Positions 29,131 to 37,900 of a stretch of 64,000 nucleotides of DNA are shown piece by piece. The stretch's first letter is position 1. Every line of letters begins with the position of its first letter. This stretch comes from Corynebacterium stationis (GTDB lineage: Bacteria; Actinomycetota; Actinomycetes; Mycobacteriales; Mycobacteriaceae), in the NCBI RefSeq assembly GCF_001941345.1, contig NZ_CP009251.1:2170001-2234000 (forward strand), given 5' to 3'. The translations under genes and the position numbers were made by a program. The notes beneath the pieces were generated by a model. That model ran no database searches and was not told the origin of the DNA. It was given only the letters and a program-made list of their open reading frames with translations.

Positions 29131-30801
29131 CTAACGAGTCAGCTTGCGGTGGGTCACACGGGAAGGACGAGCGGCATCTTCGCCGAGGCGCTCAATCTTG
29201 TTTTTCTCGTAGTCGCCGAAGTTACCCTCGAACCAGTACCACTGGCCTTCTTCAACGTTGCCTTCCCACGCCAAGATGTGGGTACAGGTGCGGTCCAGGA
29301 ACCAACGGTCGTGAGAAATGACCACAGCACAGCCAGGGAATTTCTCAAGCGCGTTCTCCAAAGAACCAAGCGTTTCAACGTCCAGGTCGTTGGTAGGCTC
29401 ATCGAGCAGAATCAGGTTTCCGCCCTCTTTCAAGGTCAAAGCCAAGTTCAAGCGGTTACGCTCACCACCGGAGAGCACCTTGGATGGCTTTTGCTGATCT
29501 GGGCCCTTGAAACCGAATGCCGAGAGGTATGCACGCGATGGCATCTCGTTTTGGCCGACGGTGATGTAGTCCAAACCTTCAGAGACTACTTCCCACACGG
29601 TTGATTCCGGATCGATGTTTGCACGGTTCTGATCCACGTAGGACAGCTGAACGGTCTCGCCAACGTCAACGGAACCAGCGTCTGGCTCTTCCAAGCCAAC
29701 AATCGTCTTGAACAAGGTCGTCTTACCAACACCGTTCGGGCCAATAACGCCGACGATGCCGTTACGAGGCAGCGTAAACGACAGGTCCTTAATCAGGGTG
29801 CGGCCGTCAAAGCCCTTGGTCAGGTTCTTAGCTTCAACAACCTTGTTGCCCAGACGTGGTGGAGTAGGAATCTGGATTTCTTCAAAGTCCAGCTTCTTGT
29901 ACTGCTCAGCCTCGGCAGCCATTTCCTCGTAGCGCTCCAGACGCGCCTTGTTCTTTGCCTGACGTGCCTTCGCACCGGAACGAACCCATGCCAGTTCGTC
30001 CTTCAGACGCTTACGCAGCTTGGCATCCTTCTTGCCCGCTACTTCCAAACGCTCGGCCTTCTTCTCCAAGTAGGTGGAGTAGTTGCCTTCGTATGGGTAC
30101 AGCTTGCCGCGGTCAACCTCACAGATCCAACCCGCTACGTGGTCAAGGAAGTAGCGGTCGTGTGTAACGGCCAGAACAGCGCCTGGGTAGTTTTCTAGGT
30201 GCTTTTCCAACCACTGCACGGATTCAGCATCCAAGTGGTTAGTAGGCTCATCGAGCAGCAGCAGGTCTGGCTCGCTCAACAGCAGTTTCGCCAAAGCAAC
30301 GCGGCGGCGCTCACCACCGGAAAGCTTGGTCACTGGGGCATCGGAAGGCGGGCAGCGCAATGCTTCCATTGCCTGCTCGATCTTGGAATCTACTTCCCAT
30401 GCATCTGCTGCGTCGAGTTCCTCTTGCAGCTTGCCCATTTCATCCATGAGCTCATCGGTGTAGTTGGTAGCCATTTCTTCTGCAATGGCTTCAAAACGCT
30501 GCTTCTTTTCGAAGATCTCACCAAGACCCTCTTCAACGTTTTCACGCACTGTCTTTTCTTCGTTCAGTGGTGGTTCCTGCTGCAGAATGCCGACGGTAGC
30601 ACCTGGATCCAGGAATGCCTCACCGTTGGAAGGCTGGTCCAGACCAGCCATAATCTTCAGAATCGAAGACTTACCCGCGCCGTTGGGACCTACAACACCA
30701 ATCTTTGCGCCTGGGTAGAAAGCCATGGTGACATTGTCCAAAATGACCTTGTCGCCGATGGCTTTACGCACGTTTTTCATCGTATAGATGAACTCGCCCA
30801 T
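29131..30801 (-). CDS. ettA: Energy-dependent translational throttle protein EttA (ABC-F)
   Basis: Ribosome-associated twin ATPase that gates the step into elongation according to the ATP/ADP ratio. 556 residues with two ABC cassettes: Walker A GPNGAGKSS (about 38-46) and GPNGVGKTT (about 355). Signature motifs are LSGGERRRVALAKLL and LSGGERNRLNLALTL, and the Walker B segments LLLLDEPTNHLD and LILLDEPTNDLD. The linker between cassettes carries the long charged P-site tRNA-interaction motif. AAGGGAG lies 4 bases before the ATG. No membrane domain is present. Confidence 0.97.
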   Translation of the reverse strand: MGEFIYTMKNVRKAIGDKVILDNVTMAFYPGAKIGVVGPNGAGKSSILKIMAGLDQPSNGEAFLDPGATVGILQQEPPLNEEKTVRENVEEGLGEIFEKKQRFEAIAEEMATNYTDELMDEMGKLQEELDAADAWEVDSKIEQAMEALRCPPSDAPVTKLSGGERRRVALAKLLLSEPDLLLLDEPTNHLDAESVQWLEKHLENYPGAVLAVTHDRYFLDHVAGWICEVDRGKLYPYEGNYSTYLEKKAERLEVAGKKDAKLRKRLKDELAWVRSGAKARQAKNKARLERYEEMAAEAEQYKKLDFEEIQIPTPPRLGNKVVEAKNLTKGFDGRTLIKDLSFTLPRNGIVGVIGPNGVGKTTLFKTIVGLEEPDAGSVDVGETVQLSYVDQNRANIDPESTVWEVVSEGLDYITVGQNEMPSRAYLSAFGFKGPDQQKPSKVLSGGERNRLNLALTLKEGGNLILLDEPTNDLDVETLGSLENALEKFPGCAVVISHDRWFLDRTCTHILAWEGNVEEGQWYWFEGNFGDYEKNKIERLGEDAARPSRVTHRKLTR

Positions 30802-31034
30802 GTCACTCCCTTAATTTTCGAGTTTTATCACCACAAAGCGTACCCGACTGACTAAATAAATGAACGCCTGCCACCAGCATTAGCCAGTAGCAAGCGCAGG
30901 ATACGGCTCATAACCACCATTATGGAGCAGAAAATGCGGCAAAGACTAATTTCTCAATCTGAAATTCTCCACGCACCACTGTAATGGCCGACGCTGTAAT
31001 TAACAGCATCGAATGAGACTCGGGACAATTTTTC

Positions 31035-31595
31035 TTAGAAGTTCGCTACCGCTGCTTTCTCCTTTTCCGCCTCAGCTTCGCGTGGGTCATCGAAAGAAGC
31101 AGGCACTACTTCTTCGACTCCGGTTTCATCAATGACCTCATCCTTATCCACGGTGTAGTCCTTATTAATGTGCAACGCCTCCGAACCGGAGTTGAGCACC
31201 ATCCCCTCTGGAGTGTGCAAAGCATCCATGCGTTGTGAAGCCACAATGTAGCGGTTCATATCAATGCCGACCTGCAGGCCGCGCATGTAAGTGCGTTCGC
31301 GTTGCTTTTGGGTTTCATTATCGGTCCAGGTATCAGTGCACAAAGAGCCCAAGGCGATAACCGGCATGCCCTTCTTTAAAGACTTAGAAGTATTAATGGC
31401 CAACTGTCCCCATAGTTCGATATTGATATACACGGTATCGCTATCGCGCCATTCAAATTCACCGTTGGAGTTGGTATGGCGGGTGCGACGTGAAGAAGCA
31501 ATGCGCAAACGGGTATTAACTTTGTCGCTGCTGAATTTTGTAACGAAAGGGTCGTCGGTCAGGTTTCCGGTAATGGTGATTGGGTATTGAGACAT
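31035..31595 (-). CDS. Single-stranded DNA-binding protein paralogue
   Basis: 186 residues. The OB-fold begins YPITITGNLTDDPFVTKF and continues with LRIASSRRTRH and VYINIELWGQLAINTSKSLKKGMPVIALGSL, the SSB pattern. The C-terminal tail is acidic but ends AAVANF, without the Asp-Asp-Ile-Pro-Phe tip used by canonical SSB to bind partners. This suggests a secondary SSB, as in other actinobacteria with two copies. AAGGA lies 8 bases before ATG 31595. Two inverted DnaA boxes are upstream. Confidence 0.9.
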   Translation of the reverse strand: MSQYPITITGNLTDDPFVTKFSSDKVNTRLRIASSRRTRHTNSNGEFEWRDSDTVYINIELWGQLAINTSKSLKKGMPVIALGSLCTDTWTDNETQKQRERTYMRGLQVGIDMNRYIVASQRMDALHTPEGMVLNSGSEALHINKDYTVDKDEVIDETGVEEVVPASFDDPREAEAEKEKAAVANF

Positions 31596-31691
31596 GAGAT
31601 TTTTCCTTAACGTGTTGTGATTTACCGAGCGTTTGCTCTTAAAACCCATCTTTCCTGCCAACGCAAGGAAGCAAAACCCCAACGCGAAAAA

Positions 31692-31743
31692 CCTGTGGAT
31701 AACTACGCTGACACGTCACATAAACACCTAAGTTATCCACAGG
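31692..31743. promoter_or_regulatory. Inverted pair of consensus DnaA boxes upstream of the SSB paralogue
   Basis: TGTGGATAA (31694-31702) and TTATCCACA (31733-31741) are both perfect DnaA 9-mers. They sit in exact 13-base inverted arms, 31692-31704 and 31731-31743. They lie about 100-150 bases before the SSB start codon and behind the CopD gene. DnaA control of the SSB gene or a DnaA-titration site are both possible. Confidence 0.7.
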
Positions 31744-31832
31744 CACGCTCTTTCCCCACCTCACAGCAACGCCGCCGCTGCCCCAATTAAGGGCGAGCGG
31801 CGGCGGATGCGAAGCATGAACTGCTTCATAGT

Positions 31833-33899
31833 TTATTGCTGGCGAAAATATCCCTGGTTACCACCTTTATTAAGCTCAGCCAACATGCGGTTGTATTCCT
31901 CCATGTCCGCATCGCCGTCGACATCTGCTTTAGCGTCGTAGAACTTCGATTCTGAGCGGTCTTCGCGAAGCCATTCAATCGCAAGTTTGGCAAAGACAAT
32001 TGCCAACGGGAACTGGCCAAACCCCCAGGCAATACCGCCGCCGACTTTCTGGTCCTGGAGGAAGTCATGGTCCCACGGAATCTCCAGGGACAGGTAATAC
32101 TGCAGACCCATGATTTCTGTCAGCTGCATGAGGTAGACACCCATAAACAGGTGAATTGGCATAGATGCAAATAGGATAGCCAACCGAATTGGGGTGTGCG
32201 CGCGCTTCGGCAGCGGATCGGGGCCTACGACTTCCCAGAAGTAGATATAGCCAGAGATTAAGAACGTGAAGTTCATAATCACGTGACCTGCATGTTCAGA
32301 GTTTGCCGTTTGGTACAGGTCAAAGGACATGTATAGGACGTAGAAGAAGAACAAGAATTGCAAGACATTGACAATGGGGTGGGTGATAAACGCCAAAATC
32401 TTCGAATGCGTCAGCGCCACTGCCCAATCATGGATAGTGGGCTTTCCGGGGCGTCCAGGTTCAAAAGCTTCCAGAATCAAAGTCAGCGGCGCGCCCAAGC
32501 ACATAAGGAGCGGGAAGACCATCGACAAGGCCATGTGCCCCAGCATGTGCATGGAATAGGTCGCGGGGATATACATACCCAAGCCCGTGGACATATAGAC
32601 GGTCAAGCCCAAGGAGCCCAGCATCCACCACGTCGTGCGTCCAGCCGACCAGGAAAGGCCGCGCTGGCGCAGCTTCCACAACGCATAAGCATAAAGCGCG
32701 GCGAGGATGAGTCCGATGGTGCCAAATAAGATGTCGAAGCGGAATTGCGTGAGCATATTACCCATCGAGGGTGCTTCGGTGAGTTGATAGCCCATGACAA
32801 TTTGCATGGAGTTAAGGTTCGGGTCGCGCGGTGGTGGCGGCGGGGTTCGGCCCATGGTGATGGCAACGCCTGCGGTAGCGGCCATCACGGCTACTTCCAC
32901 GATGGAAACGCGCAAAAATAGTTGCGGCTTCTTCTTCAGCTGCGGGATGGTCAGTTGACGGTGTACGAATCCGAAGAAGACCAACAGCAACGTCAGTGCT
33001 GTCTTGGTGACGATAATGAGTCCGTAGCGGGTGGTAAACCAGTCGGAGAATTCAATGCGGATGGCTGCGTTGACAAGCCCCGAAATTGTCATCGCGCCAG
33101 CAGCGACCAGAGCAATGGTGGAATAGCGTCGCACCGCCATGGTCATATCAGGACCCAAGCGTCGCCCGTGGGCGATAAGACCTAGAATGCCACCGATCCA
33201 CAGCGCCATAAACAACAGGTGCCATAAAAAGGAGTTGGTGCCGTAATCGTGGTCACCACCAGAAGCTGAGTGGCCTTCCATCCCGAGCGGGACAATCATC
33301 AACACCGACAGCACAAAGAGCACAGGTTGCATGGCCCATTTGCTGCTGACGAGCGCCAAGATGCCCACGGCGACAGCAATCACGGCGGTAATCACCCAGA
33401 CTTGGGCCGTGGCTACTTGTTCCAAAGCCATCGACATCATTTGCAGATTCAGCACCTGCACCAAGGGTGTGCCGGAGACATCTGACATGACCAAAGGCGC
33501 TTCCAGCAAGGCAATCAGAGCCACACTAAAGGCGGCAAAAGCGCCAGTTCGCTTGGCGATAAACCCATCCACCGTCAACCGTGCCTCATGCAACCTGGAA
33601 TTATCCTTGTCTGGGATATCAGGGTTAAGGAAAAATGCCGTGGTCAAAAATGAACCGATGGACAGCGCAATCAAAATCCAGGCGATACCGCGGAAAAATG
33701 GCAAACCAAACGTGGTCAGTCTTCCAGGGTCAGGGATACCCAACGCGGCCAAAGAGTCCGCGAGGAAGAACAAAGAGATAAACCCACCGACTACACCAGC
33801 GATGAGCGCTGCACCCACGTAGATGGGCCACGAGGAACGAACAGTGCTTTTCGGTGCGACCGCGGGGTTTGCCGGCGATTGCTGCGAGGTCATCGACAT
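31833..33899 (-). CDS. CopD / CtaG-type copper and cytochrome oxidase assembly membrane protein
   Basis: 688 residues with about sixteen hydrophobic segments. The N-terminal half resembles the actinobacterial CopD fold, including the helix SGGDHDYGTNSFLWHLLFMALW and the RRYSTIALVAAGAM segment. The C-terminal half is the Caa3-CtaG fold with STGLGMYIPATYSMHMLGHMALSM, FITHPIVNVL and MPIHLFMGVYLM, rich in His/Met for copper. This CopD-CtaG fusion is known in actinobacteria and is linked to copper delivery to cytochrome oxidase. TAGACT sits 7 bases before the ATG (leaderless). Confidence 0.9.
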   Translation of the reverse strand: MSMTSQQSPANPAVAPKSTVRSSWPIYVGAALIAGVVGGFISLFFLADSLAALGIPDPGRLTTFGLPFFRGIAWILIALSIGSFLTTAFFLNPDIPDKDNSRLHEARLTVDGFIAKRTGAFAAFSVALIALLEAPLVMSDVSGTPLVQVLNLQMMSMALEQVATAQVWVITAVIAVAVGILALVSSKWAMQPVLFVLSVLMIVPLGMEGHSASGGDHDYGTNSFLWHLLFMALWIGGILGLIAHGRRLGPDMTMAVRRYSTIALVAAGAMTISGLVNAAIRIEFSDWFTTRYGLIIVTKTALTLLLVFFGFVHRQLTIPQLKKKPQLFLRVSIVEVAVMAATAGVAITMGRTPPPPPRDPNLNSMQIVMGYQLTEAPSMGNMLTQFRFDILFGTIGLILAALYAYALWKLRQRGLSWSAGRTTWWMLGSLGLTVYMSTGLGMYIPATYSMHMLGHMALSMVFPLLMCLGAPLTLILEAFEPGRPGKPTIHDWAVALTHSKILAFITHPIVNVLQFLFFFYVLYMSFDLYQTANSEHAGHVIMNFTFLISGYIYFWEVVGPDPLPKRAHTPIRLAILFASMPIHLFMGVYLMQLTEIMGLQYYLSLEIPWDHDFLQDQKVGGGIAWGFGQFPLAIVFAKLAIEWLREDRSESKFYDAKADVDGDADMEEYNRMLAELNKGGNQGYFRQQ

Positions 33900-33906
33900 G
33901 GCCCTT

Positions 33907-33912
33907 AGTCTA
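33907..33912 (-). promoter_or_regulatory. -10 hexamer TAGACT of a probable leaderless copD-ctaG transcript
   Basis: TAGACT, 7 bases and then ATG 33899. An AAGGG sequence overlaps the gap but is only 2 bases from the ATG, too close to act as a ribosome site. Confidence 0.4.
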
Positions 33913-34068
33913 CTGAGCCAAGCTCAGGCCTCATAAATGGCAAGGATCGACTCCGTCACACCTGATATTCCCCACCAGTTGATAATTTTTAAAGGTCATA
34001 GGTTAAAATCACCTCTGGTAAATCCGCACGACCTAGAAGCTAGTTCCACGGTCGTGAGTTTTACGATT

Positions 34069-34142
34069 GCCTCCATAGCTCAGCGGATTAGAGCAACGGG
34101 CTTCTACCCCGTGTGTCGTAGGTTCGAGTCCTACTGGGGGCA
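34069..34142 (+). tRNA. tRNA-Arg (anticodon TCT)
   Basis: Acceptor stem GCCTCCA/TGGGGGC with one G-U pair, anticodon arm ACGGG-CTTCTAC-CCCGT, T arm GTAGGTTCGAGTCCTAC. No CCA is encoded. A TTGATA/TAAAAT pair at 33979-34009 (spacer 19) is a possible promoter. The accessory Fic and restriction genes start about 90 bases downstream. Confidence 0.96.
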
Positions 34143-34231
34143 CGCAGGCCACAGCAGGTTTTCTCTACGAAAACCTCATCTGAGAACGTGTACTGATCAC
34201 ATTATGATCGCACTTGAACCAAGGGACGTCC

Positions 34232-34873
34232 ATGGTCGATAAGCCAGTCCTAGTCGATGTCATCTTCACCGCCGGCAAGGTTTTCGAGAATCTCCGATGC
34301 GACCGCCAGTCCACGCACGCTTTCATCACCACTGGCGATCTTCGCGGAATCACCAGCCGCGCTGATCTTGAATTGCTCAGCGATCTGAGCGATGCAACCG
34401 AACCCCTCATCTCATTCCATAATTCTGGCACTCCCCTCACCCCAGAAGTCATCATCGCTATCAATAAGGCGATGACGCGTTGGGGTGCCCTCCATCCGGG
34501 CCAGCTTCGCAGGGAGCACGACATTTTTGGAGTGCCCACCCGGTTTGGTGGCCACCGCCCTCCCGCAGCTGATGAGAAAACGCTGCGAACTATCATCGAC
34601 TCGGTCTCAGCTCTTTCGCCTGCCGACGCCGCAGCGAACCTGTTTGTTGTGCTCGCGAAAGCGCAGCCATTTCGGGATGGCAACAAGCGCACTGCACTTC
34701 TTGCCGCAAATCTTTTGGTCCTACCACAAGGACAAATTTTGACAGTCCCATTTCGTGAAGACGACCCCACGGTCTCAGACAGGTTTAATGAGCTTCTCGC
34801 CCGTGCGTATATCTTTGGCGAAGTTTCACCCTGCGTGAACTATATGACAACGCAGGGTGTCATTTCGATTTAA
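34232..34873 (+). CDS. Fic-like protein with catalytic His replaced by Gln
   Basis: 213 residues. The Fic core motif reads AQPFRDGNKRTALLAAN near residues 144-160. In active Fic enzymes the motif is HPFx(D/E)GN(G/K)R; here Gln145 (codon CAG) stands at the His position, while the ATP-binding Asp, Gly, Asn and Arg remain. AMP or phosphate transfer by the usual mechanism is therefore doubtful, and binding or regulation is possible. The alpha-helix upstream (TPEVIIAINKAMTRWGAL) fits the fold. ATG 34232 has AAGGGA 5 bases before it. The next gene starts within 72 bases, probably in one operon. Confidence 0.82.
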   Translation: MVDKPVLVDVIFTAGKVFENLRCDRQSTHAFITTGDLRGITSRADLELLSDLSDATEPLISFHNSGTPLTPEVIIAINKAMTRWGALHPGQLRREHDIFGVPTRFGGHRPPAADEKTLRTIIDSVSALSPADAAANLFVVLAKAQPFRDGNKRTALLAANLLVLPQGQILTVPFREDDPTVSDRFNELLARAYIFGEVSPCVNYMTTQGVISI

Positions 34874-34944
34874 AGAATCCGAAAGTGACGAGTCACCCCT
34901 CCCCTTATGGAACACATCGGAGTGGTTTCATAGATAATGACTCT

Positions 34945-37900
34945 ATGACTGCATTTGGTGACGTGCTGGAACAGCTCCGCGAAAATCAGCCTCAGGGCAA
35001 GTACGGTATTGCTTTTGAGAAATTGATGGTGAATTTCTTCCGTACTGCTCCGACGCTTGCCAGCCAATTTGATGAGGTCTATCGCTGGGGCGACTGGCGC
35101 TATAACGGAGGCAAAGCAGATACCGGCATCGACTTGGTGGCACACCGCATTGATGACGATAGCTGGGTAGCTATCCAAGCGAAGTTCTATAAAGAAACCA
35201 CCAGTATTCAAAAGAGCCACATTGACTCGTTCTTTGAGGCCAGTGGGCATTCTTTCGAGACGGAGAAGGGCAAAGAGCACTTCTCTCATCGCTACATCAT
35301 CTCCACTACGGACAAATGGTCCAAGAATGCCGAAGAAGCACTCGAAAACCAGATGATTGAGACCAGCCGCATCGGTATGGCTGATATCGCTACGGCACCA
35401 GTGAACTGGGATGTGGCCTTCCCTGGTTCCGAGATTCAAATTAATCTTTCTCGGAAAGAAGCTTTCGCGCCCCGGAAGCACCAGGTCGAGGCAATCGACA
35501 AAGTGATGACTGGGTTTGAAAACCATGACCGCGGCAAGCTGATTATGGCTTGTGGCACGGGCAAGACTTTTACGTCGCTGCGATTGGCTGAGGAATACGC
35601 GAAAGAGAATGGCAACAAGGCACGTGTCCTATTCCTCGTCCCCTCTATCGCGCTACTTTCCCAGACTCTTCGTGAGTGGACTGCCCAGTCCACGATGGAT
35701 CTACGTTGCTTCGCGGTATGTTCAGATACCAAGGTTGGTCGCGCAGCGGAAGATATCGCTCCGCATGATTTAGAAGTACCGGTCTCCACCAATGGTGAGA
35801 TGATTGCCAGTACGTTTGCCAGCGGTAAGCGTGCTCAAGGTTTACATGTGGTTTTCTCCACGTACCAATCCCTCCCAGCAGTGCACGAAGCACAAAAGCA
35901 AGGATTGGACGAGTTTGACCTAATCATCTGCGATGAGGCTCACCGCACTACAGGTGTAACACTTGCCGGGGAAGACGCGTCCAACTTCGTTCGCGTCCAC
36001 GATGAGGACTACATCAAGGCAGACAAACGTCTGTATATGACTGCAACTCCTCGCCTTTTCGATGATTCCATTAAGGGCAAAGCTGCAGAGCACTCTGCTG
36101 AGCTAGCCTCCATGGATGATGAGGCCATCTATGGAGCAGAGTTCCATCGTCTTGGTTTCGGAGAGGCCGTTGAAAAAGGACTGCTGACGGATTACAAGGT
36201 CCTCGTAATGACCGTCGACGAAGATGTCGCCGCGGAAGCTCTCGCCTCAGCACCGAGCCCAGATATCAACCTGACAACTGCCTCCGCGATGATTGGCGCG
36301 TGGAATGCTCTCGCAAAACGTTCGGGCAAGCTTCAGGGGCAAAAAGACGGTTTCGAAATTGGTGCTTCCCCCATGCAACGTACTGTTGCATTCGCGAAGG
36401 ATATCAAGGCCTCCAAGCAAATTGCTGAGTCCTTTCCTTCGCTAATTGAGACTCACAAAGCTCAACTGCTTGAGCACCAGGCACTATCTGGCGCAGATGA
36501 ACAGAACTTGGACCTCGAGATTTGCGCTGAGCATGTTGACGGAACAATGAATGCTCTTCAGCGCTCCTCCCGTATTTCCTGGCTTGAGGCGGACATGCCG
36601 TCCATTGAATCGCGAGTGCTGACCAACGCACGCTGTCTTTCTGAGGGCGTCGATGTTCCAGGCCTCGACTCTGTCATTTTCTTTAACCCACGTAATTCGA
36701 TGGTGGATGTGGTTCAGTCTGTCGGACGTGTCATGCGAAAGGCCGAAGGCAAGGACTACGGCTACATCATTCTTCCGGTCGCGGTTGCGCCTGGGGTGAG
36801 TCCTTCGCAGGCCTTAAATGACAACACCCGCTTCAAAGTGGTCTGGCAGATTCTCAACGCGCTTCGCGCACACGATGATCGTTTCAATGCGAAGGTGAAC
36901 TCCATTGCGCTGAATGAAGGAACCATGGATGACCTACCAATCCAGGTAGAGCCAGTCGAGGATCCAAAGAAGAAGCTTAATGCCGATGATGCCCGCAAGG
37001 CAGATGCCGCTTACGATGAAGGCTCCCTAGCGCAGCAGGTTGCGCTGTTTTCTTTAGAACAGTGGCAAGAAGCCATGTACACGAAACTCGTGGACAAGGT
37101 CGGTACCCGTACCTACTGGGAAGACTGGGCTGACGACGTTGCAACAATTGCGCAGTCGCAGATCACCCGCATCAAGGTTCTCGTCGATGGCGCTAATCCG
37201 AAACTCCGAAAGGAATTCGACCGCTTCGTAGAAGGCTTGCGCGGCAATCTCAACGACTCGATTACTGATGATGAAGCCATCAGCATGTTGTCGCAGCACC
37301 TGATCACAGCACCAGTCTTCGACGCTCTATTTACTGAGTATGACTTCTCGGCGCATAACCCAGTTGCGCAGGTCATGCAGCGCATGGCCGATATTCTCGA
37401 AGAAGCCAACCTGGAGACCGAAACCGATTCACTCGAGAAATTCTACGAGTCTGTTCGTGTGCGTGCTTCGGAGGTGTCCTCAGCATCCGGTAAGCAGCAG
37501 GTCATTAAGGAACTCTACGAGCGTTTCTTCCAAAAGGCGTTTAAGAGGCAGGCTGAATCACTCGGTATTGTCTACACCCCGGTAGAGATCGTCGACTTTA
37601 TTCTCCGCGCCGCCGATGACGTATCCAAGATGCATTTTGGCAAAGGACTTACCGATGAAGGTGTCTGCATCCTCGATCCTTTCGCCGGCACGTCGACGTT
37701 TATGGTTCGGCTTTTGCAGTCCGGCCTCATCAAGCCGGAAGACATGGCTCGTAAATACGCCAATGAGCTTTTTGCTACGGAGATCATGCTGCTTGCGTAC
37801 TACGTTTCCGCCGTAAACATTGAAACAACGTACAACGCACTGCGCGCTGAAGCAGCACTTCGCAATGGCGGACCAGAGCCGGACTACGTGCCTTTCGATG

